Positions 13,196 through 24,885 are shown, counted from the first letter of the stretch. The stretch: DNA of 64,000 bases from Undaria pinnatifida (GCA_012845835.1 JABAKD010000029.1:15417453-15481452), one strand, 5' to 3'. Notes: a model not told the origin generated them from the sequence alone. Numbers and translations: made by a program.

Positions 13196-13399
13196 CACTC
13201 CCTAGCGCTGGAGCACCTAACAATAAGTCCCGAAAATCATACGCAACCACACTTGTGACGGGCGGGAAATTCTTATATCCCCAGTAAAAACTTGCGGTGT
13301 TTATCAAAACTCTCATATCCCGGGCAGTCTCCTAAGTGAGAATATCCACGTGTTGCTCTTCTATTTTGAGGCACTTGACCGACAAGTCCCCCTTCCCCA

Positions 13400-14780
13400 C
13401 CAATCCGCGTGGGGAGTGATACCTCACATCAATGTCTATGTTGTTGGACGAGCTCAGCGGGGTTTTCGCCAAGTCAAGCGCTCCCTTGTTATCTTCAGAC
13501 ACTAAAAAAACTTAATAAACTTGCCAATCCCGGACTGGGCATTAAGAGAAACAAAACCCCTCTCACCTACAGGGCTTCCTTCACCCCATCGTCCATCGCT
13601 ACGTGCTCAGCCTCAGTGGTGGACAGCGTAACGCACTTCTACGTCCTAGAGAACCAGGGACACAAGCACACCTCCGCAGCAAACAGCTACACCAGCACCC
13701 GAACGCCTGTTCTCGGCCTTGTGGGCGTAGTCTGCATCTACGTGCGTGTCTAGATTGTAATCCATTTGTACATCCTCCAACCTACTCTCCGTTCTGAAAG
13801 CCAGGCCCAAGTGGGCCGGAGCGTTCAAGGATCGGCAATCGTCTTAGCCGTATTCAAGTGCACTTCCTTAGGGTCATGATCACCGACAAATCGCTCTCAC
13901 TGCATTGCAGATGCCCGGCCTTTGCTGGTTCGCAATCCACCTCAGACTACCCACTACCTCTCGGAAAATCACGTCCATCGCAGGCTCCTCATCACTTACG
14001 TACCTGAGAGCCAACAACGGTGAAGCGGGGATGGGGCTGGTCTTGGTGATACCAAAACGCTCGACAACATTCCAAACAAACTTGGTCTGCGAAATCTACA
14101 GGGCTCCCTCCTCACGATCCCTCCTGTACTCGCTACTCATTTACCACGTAACTTCGCCGAGATGTATGGTATGAAATTTCTGGCTTAGGTCAGCCACCAT
14201 CGAATTCCTTACCTCATTGGTCGCTGCGATCTTCATAGCACCCACGTGAGCCACCAGCATCTCTGCAACCGTGTCGTTTAACATCAGTAAAAACGTGCAC
14301 GGATCAACCACGCAGTGCTCGAAACCACACTCTACCAAGATTGGTGACAGTAGCTTTAACCACGAGCGACCACTTTACGTCAGCCCGTTAAACTTTGTTG
14401 AGTAGGACTACCTTACCCAATATTTTCCCCACATTCAGGGGGAATCCTCAATACAATCTCGGTATCTAATTCTGCCTGTATGAAGGTCTGGTCAATTTCT
14501 AAGTGCCTCAAGTCCCAATTAATATTGCACTGCAGTTATGAGTCTGTTAGACGTGGTCGAGGCGGCGGGGGCAAAGTTTCAAAGTAACCAACCCCTTCTC
14601 CCTGGTTAAAAGCCTTAGCTACCAACCGCGCGTTAGATATTTCAATCATCCCGTTTGCGTCACCTATCCGCTTCAAGAGCCATTTTGAGCCCACGACATT
14701 ACCTACCCTTGTGGAGTTTATCCATCTCAACAAACGTCCCAGCGGCGTCAAACCCATTAAACTCCAAACCCATTTCCTCT
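13400..14780 (-). pseudogene. copia RNase H and reverse transcriptase remnant
   Basis: Minus-strand frames match the RT/RNase H part of the element at 60428-61675. Recognisable pieces are an RNase H segment with NKGALDLAKTPLSSSN (near 13430-13500), a TEAEHVAMDDG-like segment (near 13600), an RT palm segment with CVVDPCTFLLMLND (near 14280-14330) and the upstream ARLVAKAFNQGEGVGYFETL region (near 14580-14640). The palm sequence reads MLVAHVGAMKIAA where a catalytic YVDD-type box would lie, so the two Asp residues are absent. Several frameshifts and stops separate the pieces. Confidence 0.82.
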
Positions 14781-15870
14781 GTCCACACGCCCGAATGCTT
14801 CAACGCCCGCGCCGCGGAGTATGATGTTGGTTCCGGTTCCGCTTCTTCAATAAGGCATTCCGGCAATTTCATCTTCTCGCGCCAGTAGCGCCTGTAATAC
14901 ATGGCGTCCTACACAGGACTCGATCGCACTGACCAGCTCAGATGTAGCTTCCTTTTGAGCGCTCTGGTTTCCGTTCGTGTCCTTCCCTCCCGATTCTGGT
15001 CACCATCGCCCGGTCCTGACATGTGCGCTCTAAGCTGGCGCGCAGCCTGACCGCCGTGGACGTCGAGGCTTCATCGCCAAAAGTTGACGCATCGCTCCCA
15101 TCCCGAGATGAAGAGTCGCTGTCGGACGATTCGCTGCCGATCTTTGATGCATTGGTCGGCTTAGCATCTCCCACTTGAAATCGTGGTCTGCTTGCGTCAT
15201 CGGGGACACCGCACGGAGTTGCTCAGGAAGTCCTTCCCCCAATACCTACAGTGGAGTCGTCGGGACGGAGTAAATAAATCTATCCCTCCCGGCTCAGGCG
15301 CGTCCTCTAGTCCCTCCGCTCCTCCCTGCTCTGGAAACTCTGGGCAAACAAGGTGGTGGAAACGAGGGACGCAACCTGGGAGGCGACCCTTGATGTGGAA
15401 GCGTCGCACAATCTTATGTAACCCAACAGGTAATCTGAACGAGTCATGCGAAACGAGGTACCATTATCTGCTATCCACTTCCTCTCTGCTAAACTCTCTG
15501 TTGAATCCGCACTACTACTAAGCATAGCATTCGCAAGGCAGCGCACAGCTTTACCACTGTTGTTTTGTCCAGAGGCACCTCCGCCAACCGTTCTTTCTGA
15601 AGTCGGGGTGATGCGAGCCTTGCATTGGCACCACATGAGCCTGGGTTCCAAGCAACAGATACACTTTCCTTTCACCTTATCGTATTCCGATTTGGGGACA
15701 GCCTGTTTGGGGGCGGGGGAATTGTTGCTACCCACGCTACCCTGGCCGGTGCCAGCAGTCGCTGATCCGCCTCTGTTAGACGACCGACCATTGTTGCGTT
15801 TATATCCTCGAGCACCTCCGCGACAACCGCCGCGGCCGCCTCAAGCAGCTCCATTCAACCCTAGTGCCTG
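14781..15870 (-). pseudogene. copia linker, protease and Gag C-terminal remnant
   Basis: The linker with EEAEPEPTSYSAARALKHSG and Ser/Asp-rich SESSDSDSSS matches 59780-60230 of the other copy. The frame at 15307-15735 contains a degraded zinc knuckle (CICCLEPRLMWCQCK; the His of CCHC is replaced), then ADNGTSF where the protease motif would be DSG, and then jumps to EFPEQGG-type linker sequence. This fusion marks the integrase deletion. Gly/Arg-rich sequence (15780-15850) upstream of the knuckle matches the RG-rich Gag tail. Confidence 0.8.
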
Positions 15871-15912
15871 ACCTACGTTCCTTCCTTTTGTGGTGGAAAA
15901 TCTCAGGCGCCT

Positions 15913-16116
15913 TTACCTCACAATGCTTTCAATATCTTGGCTGACGTCATCGTGGTACAACAGAATACGCTGGTTCATTTCGTAATCCCTCGTAAGTACT
16001 CGTACCAACTTTCGGTTCGCATCGCCTAACATTTCCTGTATACGTATAGATCCCAAAATTTCCTCGGAAATGTCGACTCGATGAAATAATTTCATCGACT
16101 CCTCACCCTCCTTCAT
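15913..16116 (-). pseudogene. copia Gag fragment
   Basis: A 67-codon frame containing GEESMKLFHRVD and NRKLVRVLTRDYEMNQR. It aligns with the Gag segment at 57523-57730 (GEEPMKFIGRVD, NRKLVRVLTADYQIEQR). In this family the segment corresponds to the UBN2/retrotran-gag-type Gag core. It is truncated at both ends. Confidence 0.85.
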
Positions 16117-16743
16117 ATGTACCGCATCGAACGCACCTGACCGTTTGACATGCGTGGCTATGGATGTAGTCTAGGCAAAAACCAACTTTGAGGCTTTTTT
16201 CATGCACCACTAGGCGACTGGACGGCAAACGTTCTGTCTAAAGGGTCATTGTCGGACATGCTCTCAGTCATGTGGGCAGCACTGAAACCCTACAGCTACC
16301 TCTGTGTCGGCAAGAACAGATATCAAGCAACCACTCATCAATGTGAAAGCTTCTAAGCGCTCACTCCATACTGGATAGTCCTATGGTGCCCCACTAAGCT
16401 TGGGTACAGTCTGCCTGATGCTGCTGAACTCTCTTGGTCTAACATACAACATTTACGCTTGAGGTATCTACACGTTCTTCTCTACCCGTAGTCTCAAATC
16501 ACCGGGCGGTCGGCGAGCTCCTCCCGGTGTTGACTCTTTGCTGTCCAGAGTCAGAGTCGCCCTCTTCTCGTGCGCCAGCTCTGGTCATCCTTGCGTCGAA
16601 CATTTCCTGGAATATTTGTTTGGTCCTCATTACGAAGGTCTCGAACATTTCCGTCGTTCTATGGTCTTGTTGTGTCGGCGGAACCTCTTCTCACCGGAAC
16701 CGCTCTGTATAATAGCGCCGCTTTATATACGCTGATGGTTAAC

Positions 16744-17035
16744 GCATTCGATTGGCGCTACTGTCAGAGGTATAATATGCTCCCAGCAACCAGTCTTGGG
16801 CTGCGAGGTTACTGCAACACACAGTGTGAAGAAGATGTCATGTGATTCAATGTAGACTATGCCTTTATAAGCTGATGAAAGGTGGAAATGGGGAGTGAGC
16901 GTGTGGGTCAACTCACCACATTTCAGTATCAGCTGCTCCACGTCGAATACCATAATCCTCCTGGTAGTGCCTACTCGTACATATTCTGTATGAGTCTACT
17001 CGTACGATATCACGAGACATACCTTGTGACAGTGG
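16744..17035 (-). repeat. truncated 5' LTR of the minus-strand copia element
   Basis: Matches 12803-13100 over words such as ATTGGCGCTACT, TGCTCCCAGCAACCAG, GCAACACACAGTGTGAAG and GAGTGAGCGTGTGG. The outer ~100 bp, including the terminal TGTTCGATATAGC, is missing where the minisatellite begins. The minus-strand sequence just inside the LTR reads GTTAAC, which also follows the 5' LTR of the 56.4-kb copy and may be part of the primer-binding region. Confidence 0.78.
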
Positions 17036-18895
17036 GGATGGTGCCCCCCTTGTGGCAAGGGTGAGGAGTCTCCCTCCTCGTGGCAAGAGAGCAGCCCCCC
17101 CATTTGTGGCAAAATAGAAGGATCACATGGTTGTGCCAGGGGTGTGTCCCCAACCTTGTAGCACAGGGGGGGGGTCCCCTTTCTCAAAGCAAAGGCGAGG
17201 GTCCCCACCTTATGGAAAGGGGGTGAGGTCTCCAATCTTGTGGCGGGGAGGGGGTTCTCCATCTTGTGGACACGGGTGAGTTCCCCTCCGTGCGCCAGCG
17301 GGGGAGATCCCCCACCCTACGGGGAGAGTTCCCCTCCTGGCGGCAACGAGGGCCTCGCTCTTCCCTGTGGCAAGGGGGGGTGGTCTCCCACTTTGTGGCT
17401 GTGGGAGGGTACCACATTTACAGTAACGGAATAGAGTCCCCCACCTCGTGGCAAGAAGCAAGGGCCCCCTTCCTTATGAATAGGGGGGGTGTCGCCCACC
17501 TCTTGGCAATAGAGGGTGTACCTCTTGTGGCACAGGCCGAGATTCCCCACCTTCTGGTAAGGGACGACGCTCCCCCTCCTTGTAGAACAGGGGTGTTCCC
17601 CTCCATGTGACAAGGGGGGGTCCCACGACCTTGTCGTAAGGGGAGATATTCTCCTCCTCGCGGTAGGGGAGGATTCCCGTACCTTGTGGCAAGGGGAGGG
17701 TGTACCCGAGCTTGTGGCAAGTGGGGAAGGCACCTCACCTTGTAACCGGGGGGGAGTTCCTCCCCCCTTGCGGTAGGAGGGGGAGTCCCCGACCTTGTGG
17801 CAAGCGCACCTTGTTGCAATTAGGAACGGTCCCCAAACTTGGCAAACGGGGATATCCCCCTGGTCGTGTCAAGGGGGGAGTCCCTCACCGTATGCCAAGA
17901 CGAGAAAACCCTCTACTTGGTGGGCCCCCATCATGAGGCAAGCGTGGAGACCCCCCTCGCTGTGAAAAGGGGGGGGGGAGGGGGCACCGTGTGGTGGTGG
18001 GGAAACCCACCTCTTTGTGGCGAGAGGGAAAAATCCCCCTCATTGTGGTGAGAGGGAGGAATCCCTCTGATTGTGGCCGTGCGGGAGGCCCCCTTCCTTG
18101 GGCCAAGAGGGGGGGTTCCGTTCTATGGGCCTAGCGGGGGGGTTCTCCACTTAATGGCAAGGGGCACCCCCCCCCCCCCGTGTGACAAAGGGGAGGGCAC
18201 TCACCTTGGGGTAAGGGGGAGCTCCGACATAGTGTGGCAAGGCCTACATTGTGGCAAAGGGGAGTGACCCCCCGCCTTGTGGCACGGGGGAGAAGTTTCA
18301 CACTTTGTGGCAAGGGAGGGAGGATATAACCTTTGTTGTGGCGGGGGGGTATCGTCTGGAAAGCGGGAGATGTTCCGCATCTTACGGTAAATGAGGGGCG
18401 GGGCTCCGTGTGGCAAGGGCCTACCTTGTGGAGAATGGGGGGCTGGGCTCCGTGTGGCAAGGGGGGGGGGTCGCTCCTTGTGGAAAGGGGGGTGTCTCCT
18501 ATCTTGTGTCAACTGAGGGTTCTTTCACCTCGTGGCATGAAGGGGGTTTCCCTCCTCGTGGAAACGGGGTAAGTCCCGCTCCTTGTGACAGGGGGAGGTT
18601 GCCCCGCCTCATGGTTAGGGGGGAGGTCCCCCCCATGTAGCAAGGGGGGAGGTTCCCACCTGCTAGCAAATGGGGAGACTTCCCCACCACGTGATTAGGG
18701 GGAGGTCTCCCCTGATAGCAAGGTGGAGGGTCCTCCGCCTTTAGAAAGTGTGAGGGGGTACCCCACCTTATGGCTGGAGGGAAGGATCCCCCACCTTATG
18801 GCAAGGGGCTTTATCCCTGGCTGTGGCAAGGGGCGGTGGTCCCTCACTTCGTGGCAAAGTTGAAGACCCTCTGCTTGTTGCAAAGGGGAGGAGAC
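17036..18895. repeat. G-rich minisatellite, about 1.86 kb
   Basis: Dozens of irregular units of roughly 35-45 bp based on CCCCACCTTGTGGCAAGGGG, with many GGGGG runs on the plus strand and CCCC runs between. Strand asymmetry is strong. Every open frame across it is repetitive (Gly/Pro/His-rich) and is a by-product. The array starts exactly where the copia LTR is cut off. Confidence 0.93.
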
Positions 18896-20097
18896 CGGTG
18901 CTATCGTTATGCTTCACACCCGCGGTTCGCTCACTGGTGCCAGACCCTGCTGGAGTGCTATCGCACGCCCAGCCAGGTTTCGTTTAGCTCACGAACTCAG
19001 AGGGTGATGACTGCGCTGACAACTGTGCCGCCCCAGGCGACCATGTCAGCGGGCGGAGAAGGGGCCGGACGACCTAAGAATTGCATGTAATGACGCTGGA
19101 ACATACTTATTTCGCGCTTGCCTTCTGATACATCCGGACGGAAGATCTCCAGGCCGGCCTTGCCTCTAGAGATTGCGCCAAGCTCTTTCTCGCTCTCTGA
19201 ACCATCAGGTAATTGATGGGAGGACCTACACCGTCTTTTTTTGCAGGGGTGTGCCGACAGCCCGGCCGGTCGGTGACGTGCTATAATCGGTAACCCCCAC
19301 ACCGTCGATTTCTACGTCGTTACGTCGACGGAAACGACATCGTGGTTTGATGGTGTGCTCAATGACAAACGGAGGGGGTTCCGGCATGTGCACGTGTACA
19401 AGGGGAGCGGAAGCGTACATGCCCAAGAGTGCGTCAAGCTCGACAACGATCTGGGGCTGGTGGAGAAACCAACCATAGCCTACGCACGGGTGCTCGCCAA
19501 GTCAAAGCTGGACGTTGGCGACTACGGCCTGGACGGCGAAGATCGACGGCAGCGCTACCAAGCTGGAGAACATTTTCCTCAAGGCAGTTGGCAAGCGCAA
19601 AGGTTTCGATCAGGAAATCCTCCGCTGCTCTTGGGGGACATGTCCGCGTCAAGCTCATCCTCCTACGTCAGGATCAACGCCGCGCCGGATGCAGAGCACC
19701 AAGCACGTATAGACGGGCAGCGAACCAGGGGGCGGCGGTCAGCGCCGACAGGGGGGGGGTGATGCCGAAACCGACGCCGCGATTCTGGGCCACAGCGCCT
19801 TCCAGCTTTGCCGGCGGTTCTACATAGGTAATGGCGAGAAGTACCAGATCCATGATGACCATACCAAACTGGTCGAACTCAAGAGGCCTGAAATTTCAAG
19901 CACTCAACGTGGGCCCCGATACGCTACCTGCTGCTGCGGTAGCCTTGTGGCGTATCGAGCGTCCCCGCGCTACATAGACAACTCGTTCTGAAATATTGAT
20001 ACCATGCAGGTGGAGTCTGCAGGTGACGGCTCCAACTTCTCCAATGGCGGCCGGCGCGCGATTGCTGTTTCGGAGCGTTCTTGCAGATGGAAATATT
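18896..20097. other. possible decayed coding sequence, not identified
   Basis: A minus-strand frame at 18997-19302 (101 codons) and a set of shifting plus-strand frames at 19355-19960 look more protein-like than the surrounding repeats. The minus frame contains GLEIFRPDVSEGKREISMFQ, and one plus frame near 19780-19900 contains NGEKYQIHDDHTKLVELKRP. No family could be named. Frames break by shifts and stops, so if this is coding it is a remnant. Confidence 0.3.
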
Positions 20098-21624
20098 CAG
20101 GGCTTTTCACGAGTCATGACCCGACCCGCCGGTCGGGTCAAGGGGGTTTCAAAATCTCGCAGGTCAGGTCGGGTCAGGTCGGGTCAAGAGGTTTTCAAAT
20201 CTCGCGGGTCAGGTCGGGTAATAACCCGCGAGGTACGGGTCACTCGCGGGTCAAGCCATCATGACCCGCGAGTTGTTTTCGGCTGACGCGCGGGTCAAAC
20301 CCGCGGATCTAGCCCGCGGATCCGCCTTTTTCAAAAACTTAGAGCTGAGGGAAATTGCCGTGCAGGCGCCCCACGGATCCGACCCGCGGACCCGTAAATC
20401 ATACAAAACTTACCGCGTCCTGCCTCTCTCATGCCGATGCTCCGATCACATGTCATCACAGCGTGTAGAACAATCACCAGGCAGTACCCCTAGCTACTCG
20501 TACCATGGCATGCAATGTGACGCGAATCCCGTGCAGGCTGACGTCGTAACAGTAGTAATAATACGGTCATACCTGTGCGAAATATGGCCAATGGTAAAAA
20601 GGCGAGGGCAGTCGTCGTCGAAGCAGCAGCAGCAGCAGCACGGGCAGCAGCAAGCACCAGCAGCAGACCCCGAATTCTCGCGGATCACAGCCCCTGCTGG
20701 CAGATCCACCGCCCCAGTTGTGGGCTTGCTGCCGGAGGCGGATCAGCTAGGCTGCTTGCTGGGGATGGAGACTGCATAGATAGAAGATAGATACAAAGTA
20801 GTAGCTACTAATAGCTCAAGAATTATCATACCACTAGGACGAAATGTGACCAAACGTAAAAAGCAAAAGCAGTCGTCGTCGAAGCAGCAGCAGCATAGCA
20901 GAAGCACAGCAGCAATAGCACTCTGGCAGCAGCAAGCACCAGCAGCATACAACGCATTCTCGCGGATCGCAGCCCCCCTGCTGACAGATCCACCGCCCCA
21001 GTTGTGGGCTTGAGGCCGGAGGTGGCTCAGCTAGGCTGCTTGCCGAGGCCGGAGACTGCATACATAACTAGCTCGCTCGTCGGGTCGCTCATCGGGTCGA
21101 CCCGGTGGTCTAGCGCTACGGGCGTGGCTAGTTGCCCACGCGGTTGCGGTTTCTTTGTCATTTTTCCCACGCACACCACAAAAAATGATGCTGCAAACGA
21201 TACCCGTAGAAATAACTATAGAACACGACATCCTGGGAAAAATACGAGGGACCAAGGACCAACCGACCAAGGTATACATTGTCATGCTTTAACCCGTGAC
21301 TTTTCGATTTTGACCCATATGAAATGTCACGGGTCAAGTCGACCTGACCCGCATGAAACCCGCATCTCGCGGGTCACTCGGGTTGTGGCGGGTCGGATTG
21401 GGTTGGGTCAAGAGGATTTAAAAATCTCGCGGGTCGGGTCGGGTCGGGTCAGGAGATTTTCAAACTTTCGCGGGTCGGTTCGGGTCGGGTCAAGACGTGT
21501 CGAAATTATCGCGGGTCGGGTTGGGCCGGATCGCGACGTCTCGAAATTCTCACGGGTCGGGTCTGGTCAGCTGCCCCGACCCGGCCCGACCCGCGAGATT
21601 TGACCCGACCCGTGAAAAACGCTG
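20098..21624. mobile_element. hAT-like non-autonomous DNA transposon
   Basis: The left end reads CAGGGCTTTTCACGAGTC and the inverted right end reads CAGCGTTTTTCACGGGTC. The flanking 8-mers are GAAATATT (20090-20097) and GAAATACT (21625-21632), a 7/8 match, as expected for an 8-bp TSD of the hAT superfamily. Inside both ends are many copies of GGGTCGGGTC / GACCCGACCC with CTCGCGGGTC and AATCTCGCGG words, making subterminal repeat blocks (about 20110-20400 and 21290-21610). No transposase frame is recognisable in 1.5 kb, so it would depend on a partner element. Confidence 0.72.
20577..21064 (+). repeat. internal duplication, about 200-bp units inside the hAT-like element
   Basis: Two copies (about 20577-20778 and 20841-21064) share CGAAATRTGRCCAA, GCAGTCGTCGTCGAAGCAGC, GCAGATCCACCGCCCCAGTT-like and GTTGTGGGCTTG sequence and end in GGAGACTGCATA. 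They differ by AGC-type microsatellite length and about 15% substitutions. Translations (Ala/Arg-rich) have no domain. Confidence 0.85.
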
Positions 21625-21645
21625 GAAATACTGCTGAGGTGAAAC

Positions 21646-21915
21646 ATGAGTCAAGGCTCGCAGAGAGTCTCTCGGAACCCAGAGAAGTACAGGAGCAAAC
21701 GGAAAGCCACGATGGTGAATTATTCCGTGACTAACTTCAAGAAAGGAATGTCGCAGCTGGTATGGCCGGAAGTTAACACCGCTCTCGTCGTGGCGGGCGA
21801 TGATACGAGCTGGAGCAGTGATCACGGCTTCAACCATTCCAAGCCGGTGGAGGGTAAATACTTTCACCGCTCAGCCGGATTTTTTTCTTCTATCACAGGC
21901 GGAGGGAAGGAGTAA
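21646..21915 (+). other. 89-codon open frame, not identified
   Basis: Lies directly downstream of the hAT-like element and upstream of the helicase remnant. It has a basic N-terminus (about 11 Lys/Arg in the first 35 residues) and no recognisable motif. It may be part of the decayed Helitron or noncoding. Confidence 0.25.
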
Positions 21916-21956
21916 CGGCGTCGAAACGGACTGGTTCCTCAGCGGCAATTCTTGGT

Positions 21957-22780
21957 TTGCTCAATGAACGCCAGCGTCAGGCATTCGCATGGGTAAACCA
22001 ACACGTATATGGTGGCGGTGACATCGCTCTCTGTATGATAATTTTGGGTACCGCCGGAACAGAGAAATCATGGCTCGTCTATGCCCTCTCGCACCTCCTC
22101 GGGCGGTGTGTTAAGCGGGATGCACCAACTGGAATGGAAGCACTTGGTGCATTCTGCGGTAAAACCGTGAAGGGGGATGACTCGAAAAAAACATAGGAAC
22201 GGCTATGAATAGCTCGGGTGCAGACCTTCGTCATCGGCGAGCTATCCGTGTCCAGTCACGCACAAACTGGCCTCTCAATCGATCGCCGGGTTCGCCAAAC
22301 CACCGGCAACACGGCGGAATCATTCGGAGGAGTGTCTATGGTGTGGAGAGGGAATACGGGATAGTTGACGCCGGTTGGCGGGAGATCTTCTCACGCTCTC
22401 GACACCAAGGACCAGCTCAAACAGCAGGGGTTTGAGATGTACCGTGAACTTCGGCCGTCTTTATCCATGGAAAGGTGCAGCGGCGAGCCATACCACAAAG
22501 AGGATTGCCAACTGCGCTTGAAGTGGCACCCCGCTAGACGGACTTCCGCAACGAACGTTAGGTTTGGACACGCGACTAGATTTCGTAGCGAAGGTCTCCA
22601 AGGATATGCTCTGTAAACACCTGTGGCAGGGAGTGGAGTTGTACGGTAGAATTTGCGGAGAGATCGTAGACATAGTGCATGCCGAGGGAGCACCTGTGCC
22701 AGCCTTATCTCAACACGCTGTTATCGGTTTCGACCGGCACACGGGCCCAGCTCAGTCTCGGCGGGATAGATACAGAGAGT
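21957..22780 (+). pseudogene. Helitron/Pif1-type DNA helicase remnant
   Basis: The first frame (21957-22196) starts LNERQRQAFAWV and contains a Walker A region reading ILGTAGTEKSWL, followed by APTGMEALGA. This is the Pif1/RecD-like arrangement of motif I and motif Ia (typically GTAGTGKS and APTGxAA) found in Helitron RepHel proteins. The invariant Gly before Lys is Glu here. Downstream frames (22205-22616) continue with SIDRRVRQTTGN-like, ESFGGVSMVWRG and LTPVGGRSSHALDTKD pieces that fit the FGG...GD..QLPPV region of motif II/III, but in different frames with stops. No Rep (HUH) domain or Helitron terminus was found. Confidence 0.72.
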
Positions 22781-24270
22781 AAGTGCGCACTTTGCGCGTA
22801 GACACCACGTGGTCGTCGTGCAGCAAAGCGGCGGACGCAACACTTTGACTACGACACAACCACTGAAATAGCTCTGTTGAGCTTTAACAATGAATACATC
22901 GTAGCGTAGAGACGTGTCACATTATTAGTAGTAATATATTTAAGCAAGAGGGAGGCACTAGCTTGACGACAGATTTTCTCAGTAAAGCTACAAGCAACGT
23001 CGGTCTCATCATCGAACCGATGCTTTTCAATAAGTTTACAACCCCCCCGAACAGTCACCCGTGCTCAAATCGAGGCTAGGCGACGGCGTCAGACTAAGAG
23101 AATAGGCACAATGAATGTCTTAGGTATGTGACAGTGTCGGAAATGTGCGGCGGCCTGGCTCTTGGGGGAGACGGGGGAAGGTACAAGGAGACCTGGTTAA
23201 TACAAACTCACGTGTTTAGTTCTCCGCCTATCACCAGCGCACACAAGTTGCACAAGTGCCTACCGACAGCTACACTCAGGTAGTTGTTATAATCCCGAAC
23301 CAACCACCCGATTTATCACTTGGGGAACATCGTAACACCACCAAGAGTTTCATGACTGATAGTAGTATGGCCAGTATGGCACTCTCAAGTTAGCCCTTGG
23401 CGACAACTGTGACGTTATCACACACAACACCCCCAGCTATACGAGAGTACCACAGCATGTCATCAAGGCTACGGTATGTGGGTCACTTTGAGGGCTTTGT
23501 TTTCCGGCGGCTCGGGTCCACTGGCGAGGGTGGCTACCGTACTTCTCCTTGCTCTTCGCTTTCCCGATATACACAACCATGGCTTGTTCTGATACGCTTC
23601 ACCAGACAAAACGTTTTAGAGTCAGGCTTTGGGTAAGCCGCAGACCCTCGGAAATGAAAACGAGGGGTACGCCCCCTACCGCAGCCTTAGTCATATCACA
23701 CCGCCAACACCGACACCGACCCCGACACCGACACCGACACGGGCACGGACACAGACACCAGCAAGACGGACATGTAGGAGGTAAAGCGCCTTTGCGAAGT
23801 GTGACCCATTGAACAGGGCGAAATACTTCTGTGGCTCCGGTGACCGCTGCGATTTGAGGCTCGATCACGTACTATTAACCAAAAACCTTCTCTTCCTCCT
23901 CTTTCAGCTGCGAAGACCCCCACGGCAGAGACACCGAAGTTGCTTGCTTTGTGTTTTTGCAGAATATTACGTCTCGACAGTAATTTTTGGTTGTCATATT
24001 TTTGTTCTTTTCGGTACCACTACTGTTGGCATAACGATTTGTGACGTTTTTTTCAGGTGGTTCTTGGTACCATCTTGCGTAAACGTACCCACTGGCAGTT
24101 CGATAACCATCCCCGTGTTGTATATCAATATGAATGCCACTAGGTACTTGCAAAATGGAAACGCACAAGTGAACATATATTCCGGTCAAATTCCTGTAAA
24201 ACATTGGCAGGTGCTACGGTAAGGCACGCCCTTGTTGTGACCCCCTTTCTACGACATCCCTTTTGGCCCT
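22781..24270. other. no gene recognised
   Basis: Contains a short CCGACA microsatellite (about 23707-23758) and an unassigned 137-codon plus-strand frame at 23809-24222. Part of that frame is hydrophobic, near FGCHIFVLFGTTTVGITICD, but there is no supporting evidence that it is expressed. Confidence 0.4.
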
Positions 24271-24885
24271 ACTGGAGTGTTGCAGCAAAAACCTCCAGCC
24301 GCTGACACACCACCCCTTAGCATCGCACCCCTTCATGCATGGCCTAAGTGTGGCGTCACAAATTCCAACGCCTCGCCGCCATAACTCCCCTTAACCCCAT
24401 TTGTACTATATCTCCCCCCTCTTGCGGCGTGTCAGCAAAAACCCTTTGCAACAACGGCTATCATACCCCTTTCACCACCCCCCCTAGAGTGTACCGCCCC
24501 GGACACGGCTTATCTCCAATCCAAAACCACAACCACATTCATAACCCGAGTGGTACCCATCACACGCCTTGCGGTTCTACTGGAATGTTGCTGCAAAATC
24601 CCACGACCGCTGATATACCACCTCTTTGTATCGCACCTCCTCATGGCTACCCGGAGTGTGGCATCGAACCTTCCAACGCCTCGCTGCTATATAACCCCCT
24701 TGACTCCACTTTTGCTGCCCTTCCCCCTTCTTGGTGAGTGATAGCGAAAACCCTTTGTAACCAAGGCCACCACACTCCTTTCACCACACCCCAGCTAGAG
24801 TGTACCACCCCGGAGACGCTTTATCTCCAGTCCAAAATCCCCACCTCAAATTCATCACCCGAGGTACGTTGTAAATCATACCTCC
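24271..24885 (+). repeat. tandem duplication, 308-bp unit
   Basis: ACTGGAGTGTTGCAGCAAAA at 24271 and ACTGGAATGTTGCTGCAAAA at 24579 mark two units. Both continue through CGCCTCGC, AACCCTTTGYAAC, CTAGAGTGTACC and TTATCTCCARTCCAAAA. The units differ at roughly one site in eight. Strand composition is strongly C-rich. Confidence 0.88.

Larger units (their letters stand above)
12803..17035 (-). mobile_element. decayed Ty1/copia LTR retrotransposon, minus strand
   Basis: Read on the minus strand the order is 5' LTR (truncated, 16744-17035), gag remnant, zinc-knuckle/protease remnant, RT and RNase H remnants, 3' LTR (12803-13195). It is clearly homologous to the copia element at 56410-62174: shared pieces include a Gag stretch with NRKLVRVLT, an acidic linker with EEAEPEPTSY, and RNase H words such as LAKTPLSSSN. 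The internal part is about 3.5 kb against 4.9 kb in the other copy. The protease region (near 15430-15520) runs directly into sequence that corresponds to the linker after integrase, so the integrase region is deleted. Frameshifts and stops are scattered throughout. The distal end of the 5' LTR is lost at the G-rich minisatellite, so no TSD can be tested. Confidence 0.88.

Noticed and set aside
17184-18690. Many Pro/His/Gly-rich frames of 60-140 codons
   Set aside because: By-products of the G-rich minisatellite in every frame and strand.
18997-19302. Protein kinase fragment
   Set aside because: PPADMVAWGGTVVSAV faintly resembles the D-x-W-x-x-G region of kinases, but no HRD or DFG motif is present and the frame stops directly after.
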